Shown: positions 28,074 through 41,127, numbered from the stretch's first letter. The stretch is 64,000 bases of DNA from Rutidosis leptorrhynchoides (GCF_046630445.1 NC_092338.1:153312501-153376500); one strand, 5' to 3'. A program made the numbers and translations. Notes: generated from the sequence alone by a model not told the origin.

Positions 28074-29310
28074 TGAAATGTCCCGTTCTTATTGATTAAA
28101 AACGTTCCATATTAATTGATTTCGTTGCGAGGTTTTGACCTCTATATGAGACGTTTTTCAAAGACTGCATTCATTTTAAAACAAACCATAACCTTTATTT
28201 CATAAATAAAGGTTTAAAAATCTTTACGTAGATTATCAAATAATGATAATCTAAAATATCCTGGTTACACAAGACCATTACATAATGGTTTACAATACAA
28301 ATATGTTACATCGAAATCAGTTTCTTGAATGCAGTTTTTACACAATATCATACAAACATGGACTCCAAATCTTGTCCTTATTTTAGTATGCAACAGCGGA
28401 AGCTCTTAGTATTCACCTGAGAATAAACATGCTTTAAACGTCAACAAAAATGTTGGTGAGTTATAGGTTTAACCTATATATATCAAATCGTAACAATAGA
28501 CCACAAGATTTCATATTTCAATACACATCCCATACATAGAGATAAAAATCATTCATATGGTGAACACCTGGTAATCGACATTAACAAGATGCATATATAA
28601 GAATATCCCCATCATTCCGGGACACCCTTCGGATATGATATAAATTTCGAAGTACTAAAGCATTCGGTACTTTGGATGGGGTTTGTTAGGCCCAATAGAT
28701 CTATCTTTAGGATTCGCGTCAATTAGGGTGTCTGTTCCCTAATTCTTAGATTACCAGACTTAATAAAAAGGGGCATATTCGATTTATATAATTCAACCAT
28801 AGAATGTAGTTTCACGTACTTGTGTCTATTTTGTAAATCATTTATAAAACCTGCATGTATTCTCATCCCAAAAATATTAGATTTTAAAAGTGGGACTATA
28901 ACTCACCTTCACAGATTTTTACTTCGTCGGGAAGTAAGACTTGGCCACTGGTTGATTCACGAACCTATAACAATATATACATATATATCAAAGTATGTTC
29001 AAAATATATTTACAATACTTTTAATACATTTTGATGTTTTAAGTTTATTAAGTCAGCTGTCCTCGTTAGTAACCTACAACTAGTTGTCCACAGTTAGATG
29101 TACAGAAATAAATCGATAAATATTATCTTGAATCAATCCACGACCCAGTGTATACGTATCTCAGTATTGATCACAACTCAAACTATATATATATTTTGGA
29201 ATCAACCTCAACCCTGTATAGCTAACTCCAACATTCACATATAGAGTGTCTATGGTTGTTCCGAAATATATATAGATGTCTATGGTATCTTAAGATTACA
29301 TAATATACAA
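28074..29310 (-). repeat. Partial 5' LTR of element C
   Basis: This is the distal part of LTR A in reverse, including the hairpin (28442-28455) and the ATAGATCTAT block. A deletion of about 35 bp lies near 29277, between short GTGT-like repeats. Similarity in this direction ends at about 29310, where plus-oriented LTR begins. The promoter-bearing 2 kb is missing. Confidence 0.8.
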
Positions 29311-29324
29311 TATATGCAATAATG

Positions 29325-30525
29325 TTGTGAATATTATTTGGAATAACCATAGACACTCTATATGCAGTAATGTTGGAGTTAGCTATACAGGGTTGAGGTT
29401 GATTCCAAATGTATATATACTTTGAGTTGTGATCTAGCCTGAGACATGTATACACTGGGTCGTGGATTGATTCAAGATAATATATATCGATTTATTTCTG
29501 CACATCTAATTGTGGATAACTAGTTGTAGGTTACTAACGAGGACAACTGACTTAATAAACTTAAAACATTAAAACGTATTAAAAATGTTGTAAATATATT
29601 TTGAACATACTTTGATATATATGTACATATTTGTTATAGGTTCGTGAATCGGCCAGTGGCCAAGTCTTACTTCCCGACGAAGTAAAAATCTGTGAAAGTG
29701 AGTTATAGTCCCACTTTTAAAATCTAATATTTTGGGATGAGAATACATGCAGTTTATAAATGTTTTATGAAATAGACACAAGTAAATGAAACTACATTAT
29801 ATGGGTGAATGATCGAAGCCGAATATGCCCCTTTTGCTTGGTAACGTAAGAATTAGTAAACTGATCTAATAATTGACGCGAATCCTAAAGATAGATCTAT
29901 TGGGCCTAACGAACCCCATCCAAAGTACCGGATGCTTTAGTACTTCAATGTTGTTTTATCATGTCCGAAGGATTTCCCGGAATGATAGAGGATATTCTTA
30001 TATGCATCTTGTTAATGTCGGTTACCAGGTGTTCACCATATGAATGATTTTTATCTCAATGTATGGGATGTGTATTGAAATATGAACTCTTGTGGTCTAT
30101 TATTATGATTTGATAATATATAGGTTAAACCTATAACTCACCAAAATTTTTGTTGACGTTTTAAGCATGTTTATTCTCAGATGATTATTAAGAGCTTCCG
30201 CTGTTGCATACTAAAATAAGGACAAGATTTGGAGTCCATGCTTGTATGATATTATGTAAAAACTGCATTCAAGAAACTTATTTTTGATGTAATATATTCT
30301 TATTGTAAACCATTATGTAATGGTCGTGTGTAAACGGTATATTTTAGATTATCATTATTTGATAATCTACGTAATGCTTTTTAAACCTTTATCGATAAAA
30401 TAAAGGTTATGGTTGTTTTAAAAATGAATGCAGTCTTTGAAAAAACGTCTCATATAAAGGTCAAAACTTCGATACGAAATCAATTAATATGGAACGTTTA
30501 TAATCAATATGAACGGGACATTTCA
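29325..30525 (+). repeat. Partial 5' LTR of element D
   Basis: Matches the distal 1.2 kb of the 3' LTR of D (from about 39265) and ends GGGACATTTCA. The left edge lies in a short AT-rich segment at about 29310-29330. The hairpin here has one mismatch (CAAAA/TGTTG). Confidence 0.8.
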
Positions 30526-30527
30526 GT

Positions 30528-30539
30528 TGGTATCTGAGC
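30528..30539 (+). other. Primer-binding site of element D
   Basis: TGGTATCTGAGC, one mismatch to the tRNA-iMet complement TGGTATCAGAGC, 2 nt after the LTR. Confidence 0.78.
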
Positions 30540-30733
30540 GTTGGTCTTAGAGAACCAGAAGTTTGCATTAGTGGGTCTTATCGAGTTTGTTAGGATACAT
30601 TAGTGAGTCTGGACTTCGACCGTGTTTTCTTTAAAAACGATTGCTTAACACTTTTGTTGGAAACTATGTATTATTAACATGTAAATATTATGTGATATAT
30701 TAACCTCTTAATGTGTTTGATATTGTGTGATAG

Positions 30734-31384
30734 ATGTCTACCACTAGTAGAAATCCCATCGATTCACCTAATAATAATGAAGAGTCGAATATATTTTGGG
30801 AAGATTCACAAATTCCCGAAGAGGAACCGGAAGAAGAGGAACCGGAAGAGGAGGAACCGGAAGAGGAGGAACCGGAAGAGGAGGAACCGGAAGAGGAGGA
30901 ACCAGAAGAGGAGGAACTGGAAGAAGAAGAGGTTCCGGAGGAAGAAATATTGATACCTATAGTAAATCGATTAAATAAAAGAAAATCCTCAACCAACAGA
31001 CCAAAGTTAATAATGGTTAATGGTGTTTCCGCCGAGGAAGCAAAATATTGTGAAGATTACCAATTTTCCGATGAATCGGATCCCGATGAGGATTCCGATG
31101 ATGTTATAGAAATTACCTCGACCCAATTTAATAAAGCGAAAGAAAATAATAAGGGAAAAAGTATAAAAATAGAGAAACCCGATTCCAACCCCGATGAACT
31201 TTATATGTATCGGCAACATCCGTATTTCCTAAAATGTAACAATGACCCGGGAACCTGTAAACCACCAGGTTTTTCTAAACCATTGTGGAAAACGACAGCT
31301 CATATTAGAGGAACACCATATATTCCTAGAAAATTAGGAAAACGAACCAAGTCTGAAGAAGAAGAAACCAGTGATTCAGATTAG
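30734..31384 (+). CDS. Acidic repeat protein of retrotransposon D, intact copy
   Basis: This 216-residue frame is the only unbroken copy of this gene in the window. Residues 1-25 are MSTTSRNPIDSPNNNEES-like. A run of EEEPEEE units (GAAGAGGAGGAACCG repeats) follows to about residue 75. Then come a basic NRLNKRKSSTNRPKLI segment and a second acidic patch (SDESDPDEDSDD), and the end holds a KPPGFSKPLW motif with a basic/acidic tail. There is no signal peptide or membrane segment, and it is probably disordered. It lies 138 bp before the F-box ATG. It is not a known gag or pol domain, and the function is unknown. The repeat tract differs in unit and number among A, C and D, as expected for codon-repeat slippage. 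Confidence 0.75.
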   Translation: MSTTSRNPIDSPNNNEESNIFWEDSQIPEEEPEEEEPEEEEPEEEEPEEEEPEEEEPEEEELEEEEVPEEEILIPIVNRLNKRKSSTNRPKLIMVNGVSAEEAKYCEDYQFSDESDPDEDSDDVIEITSTQFNKAKENNKGKSIKIEKPDSNPDELYMYRQHPYFLKCNNDPGTCKPPGFSKPLWKTTAHIRGTPYIPRKLGKRTKSEEEETSDSD

Positions 31385-31521
31385 AGGGTTGTAATCATGT
31401 TGTATATTATATGTATTGTAGTGTGCTTGTACTTTTATGTTCTATGTAAAAATTGCTTGTATTGTTTGTTAATTATCTTTTACGAATCTAATCCTTGTCT
31501 ATTTTATAGTATAAAAACAAA

Positions 31522-32213
31522 ATGGACGTTAAGGGTAGACAACCGAATATTTTAGAAGACCTACCAGAGGATATGATTGAGGAAATCTTGTCTAGAGTCG
31601 GTCAGAATTCATCAGCACATTTAGTTATGGCGAAATTAACTTGTCAAAAATTTGAAAGACTTTCCAGAAATGCCTTAGTTTATAAAAGGCTTTCCTTTGA
31701 TAGGTGGGGTATATCACATTGGGGAGACCGTAAGTTACGCCGTGTTTTCTTTAAAGCATTAAATGCGGGGAACCCAAATGTAATTTTACGCTACGGGTTA
31801 AGAACCTATTTTGACTCAACATATCCCAACATAGGATTTCGTGAATTAGAAAGAGCTTCTAACATGCAACATAAAGAAGCATGTTATGCATACGGGTTAG
31901 TGATGTTCGCTTCTTACCGAAGTGAGAAAAAGAACATCGGATTGCAGCTTTTAAATAAGATCTTCCCACAAGTGACGGATTCAGTAGTTGGGGTGAGAAA
32001 CAAGGTTTTTAGATTATTACGGGGCTGTTGGACATTACGAAACCCTCGTCCTTTTGACGACATTACAACATGCAGCCTAGCCAATGGTCATAACGGTTAT
32101 TTTCCACAAGACCAAGGATGGAAGTCGTCTTAGTAAAACCAGAATGCATGACTTGTTTCTGGACTTATGAACTATGTGTCTTTATTTCCTTTGCTGAACA
32201 ACTTGCTTATTAA
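31522..32213 (+). pseudogene. F-box gene of element D, one frameshift near the end
   Basis: Starts MDVKGRQPNILEDLPEDM, three residues longer at the front than A and C, and has the same F-box and NMQHKEACYAYGL segments. A single-base loss near 32117 (GGATGGAAGTC against GGATGGGAAGT in A) changes the frame after QDQGW, giving 203 residues. The KPECMTCFWTYEL block survives in the next frame up to TAA 32211-32213. It is much more divergent from A and C than they are from each other. Whether the truncated protein still functions is unknown. Confidence 0.82.
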
Positions 32214-32390
32214 CTAGGTTTATCTTCCAAAACTGTCCTGTATCAAAGTGTACTATATTTCATGTTATATGTAATATATAGCGAAGTTGTAAGTTTGAAG
32301 AATATTTGTATGTGATATATTATTATAATCAGTTTTTCATATGGAATTGTAGTAGTTGAATTGTATATTAGCTACTAAGTATGAACTTAA

Positions 32391-32407
32391 CGGGTAGGTA
32401 GTACCCG
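32391..32407. other. Internal hairpin of element D
   Basis: CGGGTA and TACCCG arms around a GGTAG loop, in the same place (F-box to gag) as in A and C. Confidence 0.6.
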
Positions 32408-32539
32408 AATTTAAACTTATAAAACGCTAATATGAAGAAAAAGCTTTTATAAATGAGTTCATATTATGCTATGAAATACTATTGACTACTCTTAATATTC
32501 TGTATGATTAACTCGATTCAGTTGGCTATTTTGAAGGAA

Positions 32540-35500
32540 ATGGCACCGACTACTCGACACACCATGAATATGAGCGAAGAGGAATTTCGTACCTTTCTTG
32601 CTACAAACATAGCCACAGTACAGGCTGCGCTACATACAAACAATAACTCTGAATCTAGCAATGCAGCTAACGGCGCAAGAAATCGTGTAGGATGCTCCTA
32701 CAAAGAATTCACTGCCTGCAAACCTTTGAAATTTGATGGAACCGAAGGACCAGTTGGATTGAAACGGTGGATCGAGAAAGTCGAATCGGTGTTTACCATA
32801 AATAAGTGTACTGAAGAGGACAAAGTTAAGTACGCTATGCATACCTTCACAGGTACTTTGTTAACGTGGTGGAACACCTATCTTGAACAGGTAGGACAAA
32901 ATGCTGCTTACGCACTACCGTGGTCGGCATTCAAGCAATTGATGAACGAGCAGTACCGTCCTAGAAACGAAGTCAATAAACTCAAGGCAGAACTTAGAGA
33001 GTTACGAACACAAGGGTTTGACGTTACCACATATGAACGACGATTCACAGAGTTGTGCCTATTGTGTCCGGGAGCATTCGAAGATGAAGAAGAGAAGATC
33101 GACGCGTTTGTAAAAGGGTTACCAGTAAGGATTCAAGAAGATGTGAGTTCACACGAGCCCACTTCTATACAGAAGGCAAGTCGAAAGGCTCATAAACTCA
33201 TAAATCAGATTGAGGGAAGAATTAAAGAGCAGGCGGTCGAAGAAGCCAACACGAAACAACTCAAGAGGAAGTGGGAGGAAATCGGTGACAAGAGTCACAA
33301 GTACAACAACAACAAAAATTACAACCACAATCACAAAAACTATCCCAACAACCGCAACAACAATCGCAACAATAACCACAATCTTAACAATAACTACAAC
33401 AAACATCCCAACAACAACAACAACAACAACTACAACAACCGTTTCAACAATAATAACAATCCCAACAACAACCTCAATAACAACAACGGTAACAAAAACC
33501 AAAAACAGCCATGTCATAGGTGTGAAGAAAATCATCAGGGGTTTTGCACGACATTTTACAACAGGTGTAAAAGAAATGGTCATAGCGCGACAAAGTGTGA
33601 GGTCTACGGACCAAAGTTTAATAGAACTAAAGGAACAAATAATGTCGGAACAAGTAATGCCGGAACGAATAGTGTCGGAGCAAGTAATACCAACGCTGTT
33701 TGTTATAAATCTGGAAAACCGGTCCACATTATTAGAAATTGCCCGAATCAGGGGAATACTAATGGGCAGGGCCGTGGAAGAGTTTTCAATATTAATGCAG
33801 CAGAAGCACCGGAAGACCCGGAGCTTGTTACGAGTACGTTTCTTATTGACGATAAATCTGCTTATGTTTTATTTGATTCAGGTGCGGATAGAAGCTATAT
33901 GAGTAGAGAATTTTGTGTTAAATTAAGTTACCCATTGACGCCTTTGGATAGTAAATTTTTACTCAAATTATCAAACGGTAAATTAATTTCAGCAGATAAT
34001 ATATGTCGGGAGAGAGAAATTAAACTGGGGGATGAAACGTTTAAAATTAATTTAATACCAGTTGAGTTAGGGAGTTTTGATGTAATAATTGGCATGGACT
34101 GGTTGAAAAAGGTGAGAGCAGAGGTCGTTTGTTACAAAAATGCGATTCGCATTATGCGTGAAAAAGGAAAACCTTTAATGGTGTACGGAGAAAAGAACAA
34201 CGCAAAATTAAATCTTATTAGTAGTTTGAAGGCGCAAAAACTAATAAGAAAAGGTTGTTACGTCATTCTAGTACACATCGAGGAAGTTAAACCTGAAGAA
34301 AAGAACATCAGTGATGTTCCCGTCGCAAAAGAATTTCCCGATGTATTTCCGAAAGAATTACCGGGATTACCCCCACATCGATCCGTTGAATTTCAAATAG
34401 ACCTTGTACCAGGAGCTGCACCAATAGCTCGTGCTCCATACAGACTCGCACCCAGCGAGATGAAAGAACTGCAAAGTCAGTTACAGGAACTTTTAGAGCG
34501 TGGTTTCATTCGACCAAGCACATCACTGTGGGGAGCTCCTGTTTTGTTTGTCAAGAAGAAAGATGGTACATTCAGGTTGTGTATCGACTACCGAGAGTTG
34601 AACAAACTTACCATCAAGAACCGCTACCCACTACCGAGAATCGACGACTTATTTGGTCAACTACAAGGCTCGTCTGTGTATTCGAAGATCGATTTACGTT
34701 CTGGATATCATCAAATGCGGGTGAAGGAGGATGATATTCCAAAGACTGCTTTTAGGACGCGTTACGGTCATTACGAGTTTATGGTTATGCCGTTTGGATT
34801 GACTAACGCACCAGCTGTGTTCATGGACCTCATGAACCGAGTGTGTGGGCCATATCTTGAGAAGTTTGTCATTGTTTTCATCGATGACATACTTATTTAC
34901 TCGAAGAATGATCAAGAGCACGAAGAACATTTGAGAAAAGTGCTAGAGTTGCTGAGAAAAGAAAAATTGTACGCTAAGTTTTCAAAGTGTGCATTTTGGT
35001 TGGAAGAAGTTCAATTCCTCGGTCACATAGTGAACAAAGAAGGTATTCAGGTGGATCCAGCAAAGATTGAAACCGTTGAAAAGTGGGAAACCTCGAAAAC
35101 TCCAAAACACATACACCAGTTTTTAGGACTAGCTGGTTACTACAGAAGGTTCATCCAAGAATTTTCCAGAATAGCAAAACCCTTGAATGCATTAACGCAT
35201 AAAGGGAAGAAATTTGAATGGAAAGATGAACAAGAGAAAGCGTTTCAATTGTTAAAGAAAAAGTTAACTACGACACCTACATTGTCATTACCTGAAGGGA
35301 ATGATGATTTTGTGATATATTGTGATGCCTCAAAGCAAGGTCTCGGTTGTGTATTAATGCAACGAACGAAAGTAATTGCTTATGCGTCTAGACAATTGAA
35401 GATTCACGAACAGAATTATACGACGCATGATTTGGAATTAGGCGCGGTTGTTTTTGCATTAAAGACTTGAAGGCACTACTTATATGGGGTCAAAAGTATT

Positions 35501-37162
35501 ATATATACCGACCACAAAAGTCTTCAACACATATTTAATCAGAAACAACTGAATATGAGGCAGCGTAGGTGGATTGAATTGTTGAATGATTACGATTTTG
35601 AGATTCGTTACCACCCGGGGAAGGCAAATGTGGTAGCCGACGCCTTGAGCAGAAAGGACAGAGAACCCATTCGAGTAAAATCTATGAATATAATGATTCA
35701 CACTAACTTTACTACTCAAATAAAGGAGGCGCAACAAGGAGTTTTAAAAGAGGGAAACTTAAAGGATGAAATACCCAAAGGATCGGAGAAGCATCTTAAT
35801 ATTCGGGAAGACGGAACCCGGTATAGGGCTGAAAGAATTTGGGTACCAAAATTTGGAGATATGAGAGAAATGGTACTTAGAGAAGCTCATAAAACCAGAT
35901 ACTCAATACATCCTGGAACGGGGAAGATGTACAAGGATCTCAAGAAACATTTTTGGTGGTCAGGTATGAAAGCCGATGTTGCTAAATACGTAGGGGAATG
36001 TTTGACGTGTTCTAAGGTCAAAGCGGAGCATCAGAAACCATCAGGTCTACTTCAACAACCCGAAATCCCGGAACAAAAATGCGAAAACATTACTATGGAT
36101 TTCATCACTAAATTGCCAAGGACTGCAAGTGGTTTTGATACTATTTGGGTAATAGTTGATCGTCTCACCAAATCAGCACACTTCCTGCCAATAAGAGGAG
36201 ATGACAAGATGGAGAAGTTAGCACGACTGTATTTGAAGGAAGTCATCTCCAGACATGGAATACCAATCTCTATTATCTCTGATAGGGTTGGCAGATTTAT
36301 TTCAAGATTCTGGCAGACATTATAGCAAGCATTAGGAACTCGTCTAGACATGAGTACTGCCTATCATCCACAAACTGATGGGCAGAGCGAAAGGACGATA
36401 CAAATGCTTGAAGACACGCTACGAGCATGTGTTATTGATTTCGGAAACAGTTGGGATCGACATCTACCGTTAGCAGAATTTTCCTACAACAACAGCTACC
36501 ATTCAAGCATTGAGATGGCGCTGTTTGAAGCACTTTATGGTAGAAAGTGCAGGTCTCCGATTTGTTGGAGTGAAGTGGGGGATAGATAGTTTACGGGTCC
36601 GGAGATAATACAAGAAACTACCGAGAAGATCATCCAAATTCAACAACGATTGAAAACCGCCCAAAGTCGACAAAAGAGCTACGCTGACATTAAAAGAAAA
36701 GATATAGAATTTGAAATTGGCGAGATGGTCATGCTTAAAGTTTCACCTTGGAAAGGCGTTGTTCGATTTGGTAAACGAGGGAAACTAAATCCAAGGTATA
36801 TTGGACCATTCAAGATTATTGAACGTGTCGGACCAGTAGCTTACCGACTTGAGTTACCCCAACAACTCGCAGCTGTACATAACACTTTTTACGTCTCGAA
36901 TTTGAAGAAATGTTTTGCTAAATAAGATCTCACTATTTCGTTAGACGAAATTCAAATCAACGAAAAACTTCAATTCATTGAAGAACCCGTCGAAATAATA
37001 GATCGTGAGGTTAAAAGACTTAAGCAAAACAAGATACCAATTGTTAAGGTTCGATGGAATGCTCGTAGAGGACCCTAGTTCACCTGGGAGCATGAAGATC
37101 AGATGAAGAAGAAATACCCGCACATATTTCCAGAAGATACGTCAACACCTCCAACTTCTTAA
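32540..37162 (+). pseudogene. gag-pol polyprotein of element D, five in-frame stops, no frameshift
   Basis: A single frame of about 1540 codons from [10 protein letters not shown] to TAA at 37160-37162. Gag capsid region, Asn-rich linker (about residues 255-315), knuckles, protease [10 protein letters not shown], reverse transcriptase [10 protein letters not shown], RNase [11 protein letters not shown], integrase zinc finger and core, and a chromodomain-like tail. In-frame stops lie at 35468-35470 (Trp codon), 36323, 36587, 36923 and about 37077. The last zinc knuckle reads [14 protein letters not shown], with its second Cys changed to Ser. The first 988 codons are open through RNase H; the integrase part is what is lost. 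Confidence 0.92.
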
Positions 37163-37184
37163 AATTTCGGGACGAAATTTATAT

Positions 37185-37197
37185 AACGGGTAGGTAC
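37185..37197 (+). other. Plus-strand primer (PPT-like) site of element D
   Basis: AACGGGTAGGTAC immediately precedes the 3' LTR, identical to A and B. Confidence 0.6.
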
Positions 37198-40100
37198 TGT
37201 AGTGACCCGAACTTTTCCATGTTTATATATATTAAATGAAATTGATATTTACATGATTAAGTGTTTCCAACATGTTAAGCAATCAAACTTGTTAAGACTT
37301 GATTAATTGAAATAGGTTTCATATAGACAATTGACCACCCAAGTTGACCGGTGATTTACGAACGTTAAAACTTGTAAAAACTATATGATGACATATATAT
37401 GGATATATATATAGTTAACATGATATTATGATAAGTAAACATATCATTAAGTATATTAACAATGAACTACATATGTAAAAACAAGACTACTAACTTAATG
37501 ATTTCGAAACGAGACATATATGTAACGATTATCGTTGTAACGACATTTAATGTATATATATCATACTAAGATATATTAATATATCATAATATCATGATAA
37601 TGTAATAATTTAACATCTCTTTAGATATAATAAACAATGGGTTAACAACATTTTAGAAGATCGTTAACCTAAAGGTTTCAAAACAACACTTACATGTAAC
37701 GACTAACGATGACTTAACGACTCAGTTAAAATGTATATACATGTAGTGTTTTAATATGTATTCATACACTTTTGAAAGAATTCAAGACACTTATCAAAAT
37801 ACTTCTACTTAACAAAAATGCTTACAATTACATTCTCGTTCAGTTTCATCAACAATTCTACTCGTATGCACCCGTATTCGTACTCGTACAATACACATCT
37901 TTTAGATGTATGTACTATTGGTATATACACTCCATTGATCAGCTCTTAGCAGCCCATGTGAGTCACCTAACACATGTGGGAACCATCATTTGGCAACTAG
38001 CATGAAATATCTCATAAAATTACAAAAATATTAGTAATCATTCATGACTTATTTACATGTAAACAAAATTACACATCCTTTATATCTAATCCATATACCA
38101 ACGACCAAAAACACCTACAAACACTTTAAATCTTCAATTTTCTTCATCTAATTGATCTCTCTCAAGTTCTATATTCAAGTTCTAAGTGTTCTTCATAAAT
38201 TCTATAAGTTCTAGTTTCATAAAATCAAGAATACTTCCAAGTTTGCTAGCTTACTTCCAATCTTGTAAAGTGATCATCCAACCTCAAGAAATCTTTCTTA
38301 TTTACAATAATATATCTTTCTAATACAAGGTAATACTCATATTCAAACTTTGATTCAATTTCTATAACTATAACAATCTTGTTTCGAGTGGAAATCTTAC
38401 TTGAACTTGTTTTCGTGTCATGATTCTGCTTCAAGAACTTTCAAGCCATCCAAGGATCCTTTGAAGCTAGATCCATTTGTCTCTTTTCCAGTAGGTTTAT
38501 CCACAAAACTTGAGGTAGTAATGATGTTAATAACATCATTCGATTCATATATATAAAGCTATCTTATTCGAAGGTTTAAACTTGAAATCACTAGAACATA
38601 GTTTAGTTAATTCTAAACTTGTTCGCAAACAAAAGTTAATCCTTTTAACTTGACTTTTAAAATCAAACAAACACATGTTCTATATCCATATGATATGCTA
38701 ACTTAATGATTTAAAACCTGAAAACACGAAAAACACCGTAAAACCGGACATACGCCGTCGTAGTAACACCGCGGGCTGTTTTGGGTTTGATAATTAAAAA
38801 CTATGATAAACTTTGATTTAAAAGTTGTTCTTCTGGGAAAATTATTTTTCTTATGAACATGAAACTATATCCCAAAATCATGATTAAACTCAAAGTGGAA
38901 GTATGTTTTTCAAAATGGTCATCAAGACGTCGTTCTTTCGACTGAAATGACTACCTCTTACAAAAACGACTTGTAACTTATATTTCTGACTATAAACCTA
39001 TACTTTTTCTGATTAAATTCATAAAATAGAGTTTAATTTGAAACCATAGCAATTTGATTCACTCAAAACGGATTTAAAACGAAGAAGTTATGGGTAAAAC
39101 AAGATTGGATATTTTTTGATTGTTGTAGCTACGGGAAATATTGTAACAATTCTATACAAATCGTATCCTAGCTAACTTATATTGTATTATACATGTATTC
39201 TAATATATTATGTAATCTTGGAATACCATAGACACGTATGCAAATGTTTTGACCTATCATATCGACCCATGTATGAATATTATTTGGAACAACCATAGAT
39301 ACTCTATATGCAGTAATGTTGAAGTTAGCTATACAGGGTTGAGGTTGATTCCAAAAATATATATACTTTGATTTGTGATCTAGCCTGAGACATGTATACA
39401 CTGGGTCGTGGATTGATTCAAGATAATATATATCAATTTATTTCTGTACATCTAATTGTGGACAACTAGTTGTAGGTTACTAAAGAGGACAGCTGACTTA
39501 ATAAACTTAAAACATTAAAACGTATTAAAAATGTTGTAAATATATTTTGAACATACTTTGATATATATGTACATATTTTTTATAGGTTCGTGAATCGACC
39601 AGTGGCCAAGTCTTACTTCCCGACGAAGTAAAAATATGTGAAAGTGAGTTATAGTCACACTTTTAAAATCTAATATTTTGGGATGAGAATACATGCAGTT
39701 TTATAAATGTTTTACGAAATAGACACAAGTAAATGAAACTACATTACATGGGTGTATGATCGAAGCCGAATATGCCCCTTTTGCTTGGTAACCTAAGAAT
39801 TAGTAAACCGATCTACTAATTGACGACGAACCCCATCCAAAGTACCGGATGCTTTAGTACTTCGATGTTGTTTTATCATGTCCGAAGGATTTCCCGGAAT
39901 GATAGGGGATATTCTTATATGCATCTTGTTAATGTCAGTTACCAGGTGTTCATCATATGAATGATTTTTATCTCTATGTATGGGATGTATATTGAAATAT
40001 GAACTCTTGTGGTCTATTATTATGATTTGATAATATATAGGTTAAACCTATAACTCACCAACATTTTTGTTGACGTTTTAAGCATGTTTATTCTCAGGTG

Positions 40101-40441
40101 ATTATTAAGAGCTTCCGCTGTTGCATACTAAAATAAGGACAAGATTTGGAGTCCATGCTTGTATGATATTATGTAAAAACTACATTCAAGAAACTTATTT
40201 TTGATGTAATATATTCTTATTGTAAACCATTATGTAATAGTCGTGTGTAAACGGTATATTTTAGATTATCATTATTTGATAATCTACGTAATGCTTTTTA
40301 AACCTTTATCGATAAAATAAAGGTTATGGTTGTTTTAAAAATGAATGCATCTTTGAAAAAACGTCTCTTATAGAGGTCAAAACCTCGCGACGTAATCAAT
40401 TAATATGGAACGTTTATAATCAATATGAACGGGACATTTCA
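37198..40441 (+). repeat. 3' LTR of element D (3244 bp)
   Basis: Starts TGTAGTGACCCG, ends GGGACATTTCA, and is collinear with LTR A over its whole length with many substitutions and small indels. Hairpin at 40059-40072. It has lost part of the conserved block around ATAGATCTAT (near 39825). Confidence 0.9.
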
Positions 40442-40840
40442 TAATATCCGATGTAGAAATGTGACGGTTTTGTTACAATTTATTTGCACATTTATGGGGT
40501 TAAGCTTTTGTTAAAAATCTTTATTTTAACGACTGTTCAAATCGTTGATCATAAGAATGAAGTTAATGGGCTCTTTGGTTAGGTGTCATACCTGCATATT
40601 TGATATGAGGCGAAACATGATTATCCTTAAACATGAATCCGCAACTGCAGATATTTAGTGGAATGAAGTGGGAAAAGTTCAAAGGTGAAAAGTTGGCATA
40701 TCTTTCGTGTGCTCGCAAACAGGTAAAAGCGGCTTTCAGAATTCGAGTTTGATGAATGAAGATAAATATTGTTGCCCCACTTTTCCATACAGATGGTCCT
40801 AATGCTGGTGATCAGATTTGACAATCCTGCATAGTTTGTA
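40442..40840. other. Flank of element D, no identified gene
   Basis: Unique-looking sequence. A short frame from about 40632 (NPQLQIFSGMKWEKFKGEKL) runs to a CAG/GTAAA splice-donor-like site near 40720 and may be a captured exon, but I do not recognise it. Confidence 0.4.
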
Positions 40841-41127
40841 GGACAGATCGTTCATCAAAAAACTTCAGCTGCTTTGTGCTTGACCACAGTCAGGAATGAA
40901 GATAAGATGGAGTTCAGCCGAATATCGGAGGCCATCAAGGTATGTTGTTTCTTTTAAACTGCTCTGCTTCTTATAGAATAGGTGAATACCAATGGTTAAA
41001 TAAGTATATTTATGTGTAATTTTTTTGGTGTTTAAGGCCAACTTCAACGACAAATATGAAGAATATAGGAAGAAGTGAGGTAGTGGAATAATGGGTTATA
41101 AATCTTAGGCAAAAACATAGGCAAAGG
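40841..41127 (+). pseudogene. Ribosomal protein eL8 (RPL7a) C-terminal gene fragment with intron
   Basis: One exon reads [20 protein letters not shown] and continues to SEAIK at 40939. A 97-bp GT..AG intron follows (40940-41036), then ANFNDKYEEYRKK and GSGIMGYKS with in-frame stops. This matches the conserved C-terminal region of plant 60S protein eL8 (RPL7a), from the HKKT block to the GSKSQAKTKAKE tail. The stops, the missing N-terminus and the location in transposon-dense DNA make it a fragment, not a gene. The retained intron means it came from genomic DNA and not from mRNA, as Helitron or MULE capture would give. Confidence 0.75.

Larger units (their letters stand above)
23067..29310 (-). 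mobile_element. Element C: minus-strand family-A retrotransposon, split by A and truncated in its 5' LTR
   Basis: Running leftward from about 29310: partial LTR, primer site, acidic ORF, F-box ORF, hairpin, then gag-pol to the A insertion at 23066, continuing at 312-1. Same family and gene order as A and D. The 5' LTR keeps only its distal 1.2 kb and is joined tail-first to the truncated LTR of D. Confidence 0.9.
29325..40441 (+). mobile_element. Element D: family-A retrotransposon with truncated 5' LTR
   Basis: Partial LTR (29325-30525), primer site, intact acidic ORF, frameshifted F-box gene, hairpin, gag-pol with five stop codons, and a full 3' LTR (37198-40441). It is more divergent from A than C is. 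No target duplication can be seen because the 5' end is lost; the bases after the 3' LTR are taata. Confidence 0.9.
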
